64,000 bases of DNA, taken from assembly GCF_043195125.1 (NCBI RefSeq), contig NZ_JBAFWR010000007.1; one strand, given 5' to 3'. Source of the DNA: NCEH01 sp043195125. Its GTDB lineage: Bacteria; Pseudomonadota; Alphaproteobacteria; Rhizobiales; Xanthobacteraceae. How positions within the stretch are numbered: position 1 is the stretch's first letter; each line of letters begins with the position of its first letter. Positions 24,739 to 36,196 of this stretch are shown piece after piece. The notes under the pieces were generated by a model that was given only the letters and a program-made list of their open reading frames with translations, was not told the origin of the DNA and ran no database searches. A program made the translations under genes and the position numbers.

Positions 24739-25584
24739 TCAAACGCCGATATTGTCGATGAGACGGGTCTTGCCGAGCCACGCCGCCGCCAGCAATCGGA
24801 CGGGTTCGTCGGCTGATGCCAGAGGCGCAAGGGTTTCCGCATGGCGCGCGGCCACGTAATCCACCTTTAGCCCGGCGGTCGTGATGCGATCGGCGGCTGC
24901 CGTCGCCGCGGCATTGGCGGGCGTGCCGGCGCGGATCGCGGCGGCAGCTTCCTTCAGCGCCAGATGGATCACCGGAGCGATGGCCCGCTCCTCCGGGGAA
25001 AGGTAGCGATTGCGGGACGACAGAGCGAGCCCGTCATGCTCGCGCACCGTGGCGCCGGGCACGATTTCCACGGGCAGGTCGAGGTCGGCGGCGAGGCGGG
25101 TCACAACTTTTAGTTGCTGATAGTCCTTCTCGCCAAACATGGCGTAATCCGGCCCCGTGCGGATCAACAGCTTGCTCACCACGATCGCGACGCCGGCGAA
25201 AAAGTGCGTGCGGAAATCTGTTTCCAACCCCAGCGCCGGTCCGCCCATTGCAAAATGGGTGGCGAACCCTTGCGGATACATATCGGCGGCCGTGGGAGCA
25301 TAGACCACGTCGACACCTTCGGCTGCGAGCAGCGCGAGGTCATTGTCGAAGGTGCGCGGATAGCGGGAGAAGTCCTCGTTCGGGGCAAACTGGGTCGGGT
25401 TTACGAAGATGGAGACCACGATCCGTTGCGCGAGGGTCTTGGCGTGACGCACCAGGGCAATGTGGCCTTCATGGAGGGCACCCATGGTGGGAACCAGCGC
25501 GACTTTCTCGCCCCCCGCACGCCACGTGCCTACCCGCGTGCGCAAGGTATCGACCGTTTCCACCACTTCGGGCTTGCCCGCCAT
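24739..25584 (-). CDS. panC: Pantothenate synthetase PanC
   Basis: ATP-dependent ligation of pantoate and beta-alanine to pantothenate, the precursor of coenzyme A. The 281-residue protein has the family motifs PTMGALHEGHIALVRHA (with the HxGH adenylate site), FVNPTQFAPNEDF, FGEKDYQQL and LALSSRNRYLSPEER. The start is placed at ATG 25584 (MAGKPEVVETVD); the longer open frame toward 25980 lacks similarity. It is an isolated gene here, without panB. The 214 bases upstream separate it from the divergent VWA gene. Confidence 0.95.
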   Translation of the reverse strand: MAGKPEVVETVDTLRTRVGTWRAGGEKVALVPTMGALHEGHIALVRHAKTLAQRIVVSIFVNPTQFAPNEDFSRYPRTFDNDLALLAAEGVDVVYAPTAADMYPQGFATHFAMGGPALGLETDFRTHFFAGVAIVVSKLLIRTGPDYAMFGEKDYQQLKVVTRLAADLDLPVEIVPGATVREHDGLALSSRNRYLSPEERAIAPVIHLALKEAAAAIRAGTPANAAATAAADRITTAGLKVDYVAARHAETLAPLASADEPVRLLAAAWLGKTRLIDNIGV

Positions 25585-25798
25585 CGTGTTTCTCCCGCAG
25601 GCCCCGACGGCCCGCCCACTTTTTTGCGGCGCAGACCCTAGCGCGGGAAACTTGCGGGTCAACCGCGTGATCCGCCGCCACGCATGGCGCTGCAACGCGC
25701 CCCTCTGGTGTGGGGCGCGAGAAGGCCTATTTTGCAGGGATGGACCAAGATTCCCTTCGCCCGCGTCTGACCGCCCCAATGTTGGGGATCGCCAAGCC

Positions 25799-26506
25799 AT
25801 GAGCGCGCCGAAAAAGCCGTTGACCCCCGCAGGGGGCGCGAGCGAGGCAGAGCTTGCAGCCTTCCTTTCCGCCGCGCGCGAGCTCGGACCCGCGCAAGCG
25901 GGGGGAGGGCGGGGCCGGCTGGCCTTCGCCCTGGACGCGACTTTTTCGCGCCAGCCCACGTGGGATCTCGCCTGCCGCATTCAGGGCGACCTGTTTTCAG
26001 CCGCCGCGGATCTCGGCGGACTGGATGTTCAGCTGATCTATTATCGCGGCCTTTCGGAATGCCGCGCGTCGCCCTGGGTTTCCGAGCCCGCACGGCTCGG
26101 CGCCCTGATGGGCGCCATCACCTGCCAGGGCGGACACACGCAAATCTCGCGCGTGCTCGGGCATCTCGCGAAGGAGGCGCAGCGCTCCGGGCTGAAGGCG
26201 GCCGTCTTCGTCGGGGATGCGGTGGAGGAAAACCCCGATGCCCTCGCCGCGAAGGCGGGTGAGCTTGCCTTGCTCGGCGTGCGCCTGTTTCTGTTCCAGG
26301 AAGGCGAGGACCGGCAGGTGGAAGCCGTGTTCAAGGAAATGGCGCGCTTAACCTCCGGCGCCTGGTGTCGTTTCCGCCCCGGCGCGGACGGAGAATTGCG
26401 GGCTCTGCTGCGCGCGGTGGCCGCCTATGCCGCCGGCGGGCGGCAAGCCCTTTTGGCAACGAAAGAGTCGGGGGCGGTGCGGCTGCTCTCGGCCATGGGC
26501 CAATGA
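25799..26506 (+). CDS. VWA-like domain protein
   Basis: A 235-residue soluble protein resembling a von Willebrand factor A fold: LAFALDATFSRQPTWD carries a D-x-T-x-S variant of the MIDAS metal site near residue 43, followed by alternating strands such as GLDVQLIYYRG, LKAAVFVGDAVEEN and GVRLFLFQEG. Proteins of this type next to a DnaJ-domain gene are frequent in Hyphomicrobiales, and the pair here is separated by 43 bases. No transmembrane segment is present. The ATG at 25799 was chosen because similarity begins there; function is unknown. Confidence 0.75.
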   Translation: MSAPKKPLTPAGGASEAELAAFLSAARELGPAQAGGGRGRLAFALDATFSRQPTWDLACRIQGDLFSAAADLGGLDVQLIYYRGLSECRASPWVSEPARLGALMGAITCQGGHTQISRVLGHLAKEAQRSGLKAAVFVGDAVEENPDALAAKAGELALLGVRLFLFQEGEDRQVEAVFKEMARLTSGAWCRFRPGADGELRALLRAVAAYAAGGRQALLATKESGAVRLLSAMGQ

Positions 26507-26549
26507 CCGACGGCCTCCATCTTAACTCGACGATCGCGGGAGAGTGCGC

Positions 26550-27290
26550 GTGGTGACTTTGATCGCGGGAGCGCTTCTGCTGCTGCTGGGGCTTTACGCG
26601 CTCAAATTATGGACCAAAGCCTCGCCCAAGGCATTGGCGACGGCGCTGTACAAGATCGCCGGGTATCTGATGCTCGGCGGTGCTGCCGTCTCCTTGGTGA
26701 CGGGCCGCTTCGCGGCGGCGGTTCCGCTCGCCATGCTTGGTGCCGGCCTTCTGGCGCAGGTGAATGGAGGCGGGATCGGGGGCTGGCTCTCCAACCTTTT
26801 CGGTCAGGGCGGCTTCGCCCGGCGGCGAGCGGCCCGTGTCTCACGCGTGTCCTCGCCTATGTTTGAGATGGAGCTGAACCACGACACCGGCGTCCTGAGC
26901 GGGCGCGTGACAACCGGCCCTCGCGCGGGCACTTCGCTCGATGATCTTGAAGTTCCCGATCTCCTGGCTCTGCGCGGCGGGCTCGACGCCCAGTCGCTCG
27001 CGCTAATCGAAGCTTATCTCGACCGCAGGGCGCCCGCTTGGCGTGAACACGCGCAGAGTAATGCGGGTGGCAGGAGCGGGGAGGGAAGCAGTATGAGCGC
27101 GCGCAACAGCGCGATGACGGAAGAAGAGGCCCATCAAATACTTGGGCTTGAACCGGGGGCGGGAGAAGCTGCGGTTCGCGCCGCCCATCGCGCCTTGATG
27201 AAAAAGCTCCACCCCGATCATGGCGGATCCAGTTATCTTGCTGCGAGAGTGAATCAAGCGAAAGATGTCATTCTCGACAAACATCTCTGA
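26550..27290 (+). CDS. Membrane-anchored J-domain protein
   Basis: A roughly 246-residue protein with two N-terminal membrane segments (LIAGALLLLLGLYALKLW and the YLMLGGAAVSLVTG to LLAQVNGGG stretch) and a C-terminal J domain with the HPD tripeptide in MKKLHPDHGGSSYLAARVNQAKD, resembling the mitochondrial Tim14/Pam18 arrangement. J domains stimulate the ATPase of Hsp70, so a role as a membrane-tethered DnaK cochaperone is inferred. Start codon choice is uncertain: GTG at 26544, 26550 or 26553; 26550 has GGGAGA six bases upstream. It converges on the D,D-carboxypeptidase gene with 20 bases between stops. Confidence 0.8.
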   Translation: MVTLIAGALLLLLGLYALKLWTKASPKALATALYKIAGYLMLGGAAVSLVTGRFAAAVPLAMLGAGLLAQVNGGGIGGWLSNLFGQGGFARRRAARVSRVSSPMFEMELNHDTGVLSGRVTTGPRAGTSLDDLEVPDLLALRGGLDAQSLALIEAYLDRRAPAWREHAQSNAGGRSGEGSSMSARNSAMTEEEAHQILGLEPGAGEAAVRAAHRALMKKLHPDHGGSSYLAARVNQAKDVILDKHL

Positions 27291-27310
27291 TTCTCTCCAA
27301 ACGCACTACA

Positions 27311-29029
27311 TCAATTACGGAAAATCATGCAGGCGAAATCGTTGCGTTGCAGTAAACGGCACGCTTCTTTTGCGCCTTTCTCGTCGAGTCCGGCAAAACG
27401 GGCGCGGTAGAGATCCGTCGAACCCTTTGAGACTTTCTCCGTAAATCCATCGGCTTGGCTCAGAACGCTCTTGGCTTTCGCCTGGGCGACATCGAGCTTG
27501 GCACGCGCCTCCTTCTCCGCACCGAAGGCGCCGATCTGAATGCCCCAGCCCGAGTGACGGGGCTGCGCAGCGCTTTCCGCGCTGGCGCGGGGCGGCTCGG
27601 CGGCGCGCGCCGCGGGTTCAAACGAGGAGGCGGGCAGGGCGACCGGGCCGGCAGATGCGGTACGGATGGGCTTTGCCGGCTGGCTCGTCGCGGCGGCCGT
27701 CGGGATGGGAGCAGCGTTGACCTGGGGCGCCTGGAGGGGCGCAGCGCGCTGGGCGGGAATGTCAGCGGCGGCGACCGGGGAGCCGTTGGAGCCGATGAAG
27801 CCGAGCGTTCCGTTGCCCGGCGTAAAGCTCGGGGCGGGGACGGGCGCAGCGACCGGGCGCTGGATGGAAACCGTCTTCACCGCCACGGGCTTGATGGGTT
27901 CGGCCGAACCGGGCGCGGGGCCGCGGGGAGGAATGCTTGCTGTGACCACCGGGTCCGCACCGGCATAAGCGAGGCGCTGGGGCGCGGGCAGCGGGGCGAT
28001 GGGATAGGACGGAGCGGCGGGACGCGCGGCGGCCACGGCGGCCGGTGTGGCATCCTCGTCATTGGATGCGGTCTCCGTCACCTTCGGCACGGTTCGATTG
28101 CCGGCATAGGCGCGGTTGTAATTATTCGCGATCAGGCTCGCCATGCGGGCATCGCGGGACGAGGCGCTGCTGCCACCGAGCACGACGCCGATGATGTAGC
28201 GGTCGTCGCGGTGAACCGAGGTCAGCAGATTAAACCCGGACGCGCGGGTGTAGCCGGTCTTGATCCCGTCCACGCCATCGATGCGGCCCAGCAGCCGATT
28301 GTGGTTTCCGATCGTCTCGCCCTTGTAGGTGAACGAGCGGGTCGCGAAATATTTGTACTGGCGCGGGAAGCGCTCCTGGATCGCTCGGCCGAGGACGGAG
28401 AGGTCACGCGCCGTCGTCACCTGGCGAGGATTGGGCAAGCCGTTCGCATTTTCGAAATTGGTGCGCGACATCCCGAGGGCATGGGCCTTGCGGGTCATCA
28501 TGTCGGCGAACCTTTCCTCGGTGCCGCCGACGGTTTCCGCGATCACCACGGCGACGTCGTTGGCCGAGCGGGTGACGATCGCCTTGATCGCGTCCTCCAC
28601 ATCAATGGTGGAGCCGGCACGGACGTTCAACTTGGACGGGGACTGCGAAGCGGCGCGGGCGGAAACCACCATTTCACTGTCGAGCTTCAGCCGGCCGGCT
28701 TCGAGCTGCTCGAACAGCAGATAGAGCGTCATGACCTTGGTGACGGAGGCAGGATGCCGCAGGGCGTCGGCATTATCCTCGTAGAGGACCTTGCCGGTGT
28801 TGCCGTCGACGATGATGGCGGAGCTTCCCGTTTTCCATCCGGGACCGGTGTTCTCGTCCGAACGATCGGCCGTTGCCTTGGCCTTCTTGGATTGCGAATG
28901 CGCCTGCGCGCTCTTCTGCTTGCGTGGCTTCGCATCCGCCCAACCAGCGGAAGCCACCACCATCACTGCGGCAAGTGCCGCCGCGACGAGCTTGGCGGAG
29001 AAGGAGCCGTTCGCGATCGCAATACGCAT
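27311..29029 (-). CDS. D-alanyl-D-alanine carboxypeptidase with C-terminal SPOR domain
   Basis: Low-molecular-weight penicillin-binding protein that trims the terminal D-Ala of peptidoglycan stem peptides in the periplasm. The 572-residue protein has a signal peptide ending near GWADA, then the three serine-acyltransferase boxes SVTK (Ser95, Lys98), SAN (Ser155-Asn157) and KTG (Lys257). A proline/alanine-rich linker of about 170 residues follows (about 310-490), and the end (GWGIQIGAFGAEKEARAKL to ACMIFRN) is a SPOR domain, which binds denuded glycan at division sites. A septal role is therefore inferred. The DacF/S11 family fits best; the number of paralogues cannot be judged here. Confidence 0.92.
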   Translation of the reverse strand: MRIAIANGSFSAKLVAAALAAVMVVASAGWADAKPRKQKSAQAHSQSKKAKATADRSDENTGPGWKTGSSAIIVDGNTGKVLYEDNADALRHPASVTKVMTLYLLFEQLEAGRLKLDSEMVVSARAASQSPSKLNVRAGSTIDVEDAIKAIVTRSANDVAVVIAETVGGTEERFADMMTRKAHALGMSRTNFENANGLPNPRQVTTARDLSVLGRAIQERFPRQYKYFATRSFTYKGETIGNHNRLLGRIDGVDGIKTGYTRASGFNLLTSVHRDDRYIIGVVLGGSSASSRDARMASLIANNYNRAYAGNRTVPKVTETASNDEDATPAAVAAARPAAPSYPIAPLPAPQRLAYAGADPVVTASIPPRGPAPGSAEPIKPVAVKTVSIQRPVAAPVPAPSFTPGNGTLGFIGSNGSPVAAADIPAQRAAPLQAPQVNAAPIPTAAATSQPAKPIRTASAGPVALPASSFEPAARAAEPPRASAESAAQPRHSGWGIQIGAFGAEKEARAKLDVAQAKAKSVLSQADGFTEKVSKGSTDLYRARFAGLDEKGAKEACRLLQRNDFACMIFRN

Positions 29030-29205
29030 GAAACCGTGTCCCGTGGGTCAGTCCAGGAAAGGGTCCGGCCTGGAGTGGAGCGTCTCATTCTCGCGCGGCG
29101 GCGCGAAAATTCAGCTGAGCTCGGGTCCATGAACCGGGGAATGACTGGCTACAGCCTAAAAACCCGCGGTTACCAAGCCGTAAACCAAGCCAAAATGAGG
29201 CATGG

Positions 29206-29254
29206 TGCACTGCACAATTTTGTTGACGGATTTGTTGCAATGCATCTTAATGCA
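29206..29254 (+). promoter_or_regulatory. Phasin gene promoter with TGC-rich operator-like sites
   Basis: A good housekeeping promoter is visible: TTGACG (29223-29228), 17-base spacer, CTTAAT (29246-29251). TGCACTGCACAA (29206-29217) lies just before the -35 box and TGCAATGCA (29236-29244) lies inside the spacer; a further TGCA stands at 29251-29254. From memory these fit the TGC-rich sites of the polyhydroxybutyrate regulator PhaR. Position over the promoter fits repression. Confidence 0.55.
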
Positions 29255-29328
29255 ACTGGGGCGGATCCGAATGGCCCACCGCACCGCACTTAACGAGTGG
29301 CAGCCTTAACAAACGCATGAGGACACCC

Positions 29329-29658
29329 ATGGCCCAGAATATCGAAGACTTTCAGAAGCTCGGTAAGGAAAACGTCGAAATCGCCATGAAGAGCTTCGGC
29401 ACCTTCTCCAAGAGCGCCCAGGCGATCGCGCTCGAAATCGCCGATTACACCAAGAGCTCGTTCGAGCTCGGCACGGCCACTCTCGAGAAGCTGCTGGGCG
29501 CCAAGACGCTCGAGCAGGCTGTCGAGATCCAGCAGTCCTACCTGAAGACCGCGTACGAAGGCCTGGTGGCGGAAACCACCAAGCTCGGCGAGCTGTACAA
29601 GGAACTCGCCAAGGAAGCCTACAAGCCGTACGAGAGCGCCTTCGCCAAGGTTCAGTGA
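29329..29658 (+). CDS. Phasin family protein
   Basis: A 109-residue, entirely helical protein with the phasin_2 pattern: NIEDFQKLGKENVEIAMKSF near the start and EQAVEIQQSYLKTAYEGLV in the middle, ending in KPYESAFAKVQ. Phasins coat polyhydroxyalkanoate granules or, in some species, act as general helical surface proteins. The ATG at 29329 is chosen, with ATGAGGA eight bases upstream; the in-frame ATG at 29317 is less likely. The promoter region carries TGC-rich repeats and a terminator hairpin follows at 29676, so the gene is a single transcription unit. Confidence 0.88.
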   Translation: MAQNIEDFQKLGKENVEIAMKSFGTFSKSAQAIALEIADYTKSSFELGTATLEKLLGAKTLEQAVEIQQSYLKTAYEGLVAETTKLGELYKELAKEAYKPYESAFAKVQ

Positions 29659-29675
29659 CAGCGCCTGATACGCTT

Positions 29676-29697
29676 AGGCTCCCACGGGAGCCTTTCG
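29676..29697 (+). terminator. Intrinsic terminator after the phasin gene
   Basis: AGGCTCC (29676-29682), short loop CACG, GGAGCCT (29687-29693), then TTTC. A compact stem directly after the phasin stop, with a weak T-run. Confidence 0.65.
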
Positions 29698-29852
29698 CGT
29701 GGCTTTCCAAAGTGAGCCGGGAGGCGTCATTTTGAAGCCTATGACCAACGGTGGTCTGGCATTGCCGGGCCCCCGTTCCTATTATCTGGCACGTGCCCGA
29801 CGCCCGACCGCATCTGCGCGGCCCGTCAAAACCTGGCACGGATGCCGATGAA

Positions 29853-30266
29853 ATGATGCAGTCCTCTTCTCGCTCTGATCTTTCTCATTCCCCGTTGCGC
29901 CCGGGGCGTGCGGCTTATGCGCCGCCGATGGCTGCTGGCGAACCGCCGCGCCGAAACGGCGGCAACGACAATCCCGGCACCGCCGTCATCACCCGCACGA
30001 AGACGCAGACCAAGCGGCCCAGCCTCTATCGCGTCCTGCTGTTGAACGACGACTACACCCCCATGGAATTCGTGGTCCACGTGCTCGAGCGCTTCTTCAA
30101 CAAGGGGCGCGAGGAGGCGAACACCATCATGATGCACGTTCACCAGAACGGCGTCGGCGAGTGCGGCGTGTTCACCTATGAGGTCGCCGAGACAAAAGTG
30201 ACGCAGGTGATGGACTTCGCGCGCAAACACCAACATCCTCTGCAATGTGTGATGGAAAAAAAATAG
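29853..30266 (+). CDS. clpS: ATP-dependent Clp protease adaptor ClpS
   Basis: Binds proteins with N-terminal Leu, Phe, Tyr or Trp (N-degrons) and hands them to ClpA. The conserved core is complete: YRVLLLNDDYTPMEFVV, then FFNKGREEANTIMMHVHQNG and GVFTYEVAETKVTQVMDFA, ending in QHPLQCVMEKK. The N-terminus ahead of RPSLYRV is variable; the start is uncertain between ATG 29853 (137 residues) and ATG 29928 (112 residues, closer to the usual length); neither has a clear ribosome-binding site. clpA follows after 158 bases. With Bpt (12.1-12.9 kb) it completes the leucine N-degron route. Confidence 0.9.
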   Translation: MMQSSSRSDLSHSPLRPGRAAYAPPMAAGEPPRRNGGNDNPGTAVITRTKTQTKRPSLYRVLLLNDDYTPMEFVVHVLERFFNKGREEANTIMMHVHQNGVGECGVFTYEVAETKVTQVMDFARKHQHPLQCVMEKK

Positions 30267-30424
30267 GTGCATTCGCGTTCGGCAGCGTCTCAAATTGGTG
30301 ATGGAGATGTTCGGGCAAGGCTCTTGCGTAATCTGAGGGCCGGTACAAAGTTTGAAGGAGCGCGTGTGCCGACGGAGCCGACGGACGTTCCGGGTTTCGG
30401 GCGGTGCACGAGATAGAGGTCTAG

Positions 30425-32929
<2,505 letters not shown>

Positions 32930-32955
32930 GCCGAGCGGTGGATTGAAATGCGAAA

Positions 32956-32982
32956 CGGGCGGCCATTGGCCGCCCGCTTTGT
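32956..32982 (+). terminator. Intrinsic terminator after clpA
   Basis: CGGGCGGCC (32956-32964), loop ATT, GGCCGCCCG (32968-32976), followed by CTTTGTTTG. The 9-bp GC-rich stem lies 26 bases after the clpA stop. Confidence 0.8.
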
Positions 32983-33046
32983 TTGAAAGCGCCGCATGGC
33001 AGCGCTGCGCGAGAATCCGATGGCGCAGGCCGCCGCCTCGCCGACC

Positions 33047-33838
33047 TTAAAGGCCGAGCGACGCGCGCAGGGTCTCGGCGACCGGATAGGCGTCGGGCAG
33101 CGCACGCCCTTCAAGATGCGACACGGACCGGATGCCCAGGCTGCTTGTGAGAAAAATCTCCTGCGCCTGAGCCAAATCCTCTTCCCGAAGCGTCACTTCG
33201 CTGCCGTGTTCGCGCAGCACCTCGGCGCGCATGATGCCGGGCAGGGCGCCTTCGCACACGGGCGGTGTCAGCAGCATGTTGCCGATCACCACGAACAGGT
33301 TCGCGATGGTGCTTTCGGCCACCCGTCCGCGCGTATTGAGCAACAGGGCATCGTCTGCCCCCCGCGCGGCGGCCTCCTGGCGGGCGAGAATATTGTCCAG
33401 GTAGTTCAGCGATTTGACGGCATGCAGCGGCGACAGCTCGTTGCGCCGTGTGACACGGGCGATGACGAGGCGTGCCGGCGGCGCGGGCGGTGATGCGGGG
33501 GCGGCGGTGATCAGCAACGTGGGTTCGGGCTCGGCCGGCGGCAGCACGCCGCGCGGACCGGACCCTCGGCTCAGCGTGATGCGCACCACCCCATCGGAAA
33601 GCCCGTTCGCCTCCAGCACCGCGAGCGCTGCGGCCTTGAAATCCATCTGCGGCAGCGGCAGGCCCAGAACGCGCGCCCCGGCGGCGAGGCGCGCGAGATG
33701 GGCATGCAGGTGCCATAGGGCGCCGCCCTTGGCGCGCAGGGTCTCGAACAGGCCGTCGCCGAGGGTGAAGCCGCGATCGTCGGGGGAAATCCGCCCCGCA
33801 CCGTGCTCCACGAGCGCGCCGTTGAGCCACAGGATCAT
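33047..33838 (-). CDS. pabC: Class IV aminotransferase, probable 4-amino-4-deoxychorismate lyase
   Basis: PLP enzyme of fold type IV. The 263-residue protein starts MILWLNGALVEHG and has the PLP lysine in HAVKSLNYLDNILARQEA and the typical RVAESTIANLFVV and GALPGIMRAEVL segments. The gene starts four bases inside the end of pabB (ATGA), so I assign it as the lyase that converts aminodeoxychorismate to 4-aminobenzoate and pyruvate for folate synthesis. Branched-chain or D-amino acid aminotransferases of the same fold are the main alternative; the coupling to pabB decides for PabC. Confidence 0.78.
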   Translation of the reverse strand: MILWLNGALVEHGAGRISPDDRGFTLGDGLFETLRAKGGALWHLHAHLARLAAGARVLGLPLPQMDFKAAALAVLEANGLSDGVVRITLSRGSGPRGVLPPAEPEPTLLITAAPASPPAPPARLVIARVTRRNELSPLHAVKSLNYLDNILARQEAAARGADDALLLNTRGRVAESTIANLFVVIGNMLLTPPVCEGALPGIMRAEVLREHGSEVTLREEDLAQAQEIFLTSSLGIRSVSHLEGRALPDAYPVAETLRASLGL

Positions 33839-35229
33839 GCCGGCTCTCCTGAAACTGCCCGCAGCAGGGGGGCGATTTTCACCATGCTTTCCTCATATTC
33901 GTCCGCCGGAACCGAATCCGCGACGATGCCGCCCCCGGCTTGGGCGATCAGTGTCTCACCGCTGCGTGCCAATGTGCGGATGACGATGGACGTGTCCATG
34001 GCGCCGTCGAAGCCGATCCAGCCGATGGCGCCGCAATAGATCCCGCGCGGCAGCGGCTCCAATTCGTGGATGATCTCGATGGCGCGGATCTTCGGCGCGC
34101 CGGTGATCGACCCACCGGGAAAGCAGGCCCTCAGCAGGTCCATGGGGCCGATGCCTGGGCGCAGCCGGCTTTCCACCACGGAGACCAGATGATGGACGGA
34201 GGCGAAGGTCTCAAGCCCGTTCAGCACCGGCACACTGATGCTTCCGATGCGCGAGACCCGGCCAAGGTCGTTTCGCATCAGATCGACAATCATCAGATTT
34301 TCTGCACGGTCCTTGGGGCTCGCCAGCAGGGCGGCGGCGCTCTCAGCATCGCGCGCGGGCTCGGCATGCCGGGGGCGCGTCCCCTTGATGGGGCGTGTCT
34401 CGACCTCGCCCTTGGCGCTCAGGCGCAGGAAGCGTTCTGGCGAGGCGCTGATAACGGCGTGTGTGCCATCCCCCGTGAGCAAGGCGGAGAAGGGCGCGGG
34501 GCTCAAATCCAGCAGGCGCAGATAGAGCGCGTAATCAGTGAGGCCGGCGGGACGCGCGGCCAGCATGGCCTGGGTGAGGTTGGCCTGAAAGATGTCGCCA
34601 GCGCGGATATATTCGATCACGCGGGCGATGCTGGCTTCCACTTCCGCCCGCAGCTGAATCGCCGTCCAAGAGCTACGGGCCGACCAATCCGGCTGCCGCC
34701 GCTGCTTGGGCGCGCAGGTGATGCGGGCGAGGAGGGCTTCGGCCCGCGCCTGCGCCCGTTGCACGCGCCCAGGGCCCGCGGGTTCGGGCATGCCGCTGGA
34801 GAGGACGAAGGCGGCCTGTTCCACATGGTCGAAGGCGACAATCGAATCATAGAGCCCGAAAGCCATGTCGGGAAACGGCACGGGGCTTGAGCGAGGGGCG
34901 GGCAGGCGTTCCAGATGGCGGCCGAGCTCGTAGGATAAAAACCCGACAGCGCCCGTTGCGAAAGGCACCGGGCTCTCACCGGCCTCAAGGACACAGGCAT
35001 CGAGGGCGGTTTCCAGCGCGGTGAAGGGATCGGCCGAAACCAGCAGCCCGTCCACCCGCACGCCGTCGGCTGATGCCAGAATGCGACGGAACGGATCGAC
35101 GGCGATGTAGGAATAGCGGCCGCGTGCACCGTCAATCGCGCCGCTGTGGAGCAACGCTGCGAAAGGCTCGCTCGCGAAGGCCTCGAACAGCGCCACCGGA
35201 TCGGCATAGGGAAAGGGAACGACGCGCAC
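33835..35229 (-). CDS. pabB: Aminodeoxychorismate synthase component I PabB
   Basis: Converts chorismate and ammonia from the glutaminase partner into 4-amino-4-deoxychorismate for folate. The 464-residue protein has the chorismate-binding signatures SPERFLRL, ETRPIKGTRPRH, DRAENLMIVDLMRNDLG and PGGSITGAPKIRA. No ATG fits at the N-terminus; GTG at 35229 (V-R-V-V-P-F-P-Y) gives the usual length, although it lacks a clear ribosome-binding site. The divergent azlC gene starts about 190 bases away, and pabC overlaps the end. A standalone pabA was not seen in the window. Confidence 0.88.
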   Translation of the reverse strand: MRVVPFPYADPVALFEAFASEPFAALLHSGAIDGARGRYSYIAVDPFRRILASADGVRVDGLLVSADPFTALETALDACVLEAGESPVPFATGAVGFLSYELGRHLERLPAPRSSPVPFPDMAFGLYDSIVAFDHVEQAAFVLSSGMPEPAGPGRVQRAQARAEALLARITCAPKQRRQPDWSARSSWTAIQLRAEVEASIARVIEYIRAGDIFQANLTQAMLAARPAGLTDYALYLRLLDLSPAPFSALLTGDGTHAVISASPERFLRLSAKGEVETRPIKGTRPRHAEPARDAESAAALLASPKDRAENLMIVDLMRNDLGRVSRIGSISVPVLNGLETFASVHHLVSVVESRLRPGIGPMDLLRACFPGGSITGAPKIRAIEIIHELEPLPRGIYCGAIGWIGFDGAMDTSIVIRTLARSGETLIAQAGGGIVADSVPADEYEESMVKIAPLLRAVSGEPA

Positions 35230-35419
35230 GGGATTCGCTGGAAAGCTGGAGAAAGGCCCATTCCTTCTATTGCCTAACGGCCGGCGGCGAAAGCGTGCTG
35301 CACGCGCCGGCTGTAAGCCGCATGGCCTGTGTGGGAGCTCTGCAAATGATGCAGATGCCACGCAACCATGTGATGTTAATTTGCCCGACACGCACTCCAG
35401 AACGGACAAGAAGCCGCCC

Positions 35420-36196
35420 GTGCCGCCCTCTTTCTCTGCTCCGGCCGAACCGCCACCTCCGCCGCCCGACCTTGTTCCTACACTGCACCGCACGACTCTC
35501 GGCTGGGCGGGGCATGGCGCGCGGCACGCCATCTCCGTGCCCGGAGTGGTGCTCTTCGCCGGCTATGTCGGTCTGGGAGGCCTGCTTCATGGGGTCGGCT
35601 TCCCCTTCTTTGCCGGCATGCTCTCCACGCTCTTGATCTGGGCGCTTCCGGCCCAGGTGATCCTTGCTGGCGGCATCGGGGCTGGAACCGCGTTACCGGC
35701 GATTGCCCTCGCCATCGGCCTGTCCTCATTGCGGTTGCTGCCCATGACGGTTGCGATCGCCCCGTTCATGCGCGGCCATAGGCGCAGTTTCTGGGCGGAG
35801 TTGCTGTGCTCCCATTATGTGGCGATGACCTTCTGGGTGGAGGGGCTGCGCTTGCTGCCCAAGGTTCCGGGCGAGGGGCGCGTCGCGTTCGCCCTTGGGC
35901 TCGGCAATGCGCTGCTGGCCATAAGCCTCGCCGGCACGGCGGTGGGATTCTTCCTCGCAGGGGAATTGCCGCCCACACTTGCTGCCGCCCTGCTGTTTCT
36001 CACGCCGGTGTCGTTCTCGCTGATGATGATCCGCAATGCCGGCCGTGACCTGATGGATTGGCTTGCCCTTGCCGCCGGACTTTTGAGCGTGCCGTTCGTG
36101 GTTGGGCTCGCCGGCGGGGCGGACCTGATGATCAGCGGCATCGGCGGAGGAACCGTCGCCTATCTCATCGGGCTCTTTCTGCGGAGGCGCGCATGA
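35420..36196 (+). CDS. azlC: AzlC family branched-chain amino acid permease, large subunit
   Basis: A membrane protein with about seven hydrophobic segments, forming with AzlD an exporter of branched-chain and related amino acids (LIV-E family). Landmarks are the proline-rich N-terminal region, GVVLFAGYVGLGGLLHGVGF, LPAQVILAGGIGAGTALPAI and the conserved RLLPMTVAIAPFMRG. The start is uncertain: GTG at 35420 (about 258 residues) is preferred, since no ATG is in frame. The stop overlaps azlD as ATGA. Divergent from pabB. Confidence 0.85.
   Translation: MPPSFSAPAEPPPPPPDLVPTLHRTTLGWAGHGARHAISVPGVVLFAGYVGLGGLLHGVGFPFFAGMLSTLLIWALPAQVILAGGIGAGTALPAIALAIGLSSLRLLPMTVAIAPFMRGHRRSFWAELLCSHYVAMTFWVEGLRLLPKVPGEGRVAFALGLGNALLAISLAGTAVGFFLAGELPPTLAAALLFLTPVSFSLMMIRNAGRDLMDWLALAAGLLSVPFVVGLAGGADLMISGIGGGTVAYLIGLFLRRRA

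Noticed and set aside
27455..29293. 612-codon open frame antisense to the D,D-carboxypeptidase gene
   Set aside because: Gly/Arg-rich, no domain; arises from the Pro/Ala-rich linker on the other strand.
29787..29845. Sigma-54 promoters at TGGCAC sequences before clpS
   Set aside because: TGGCACG occurs twice but neither has GC ten bases after GG.
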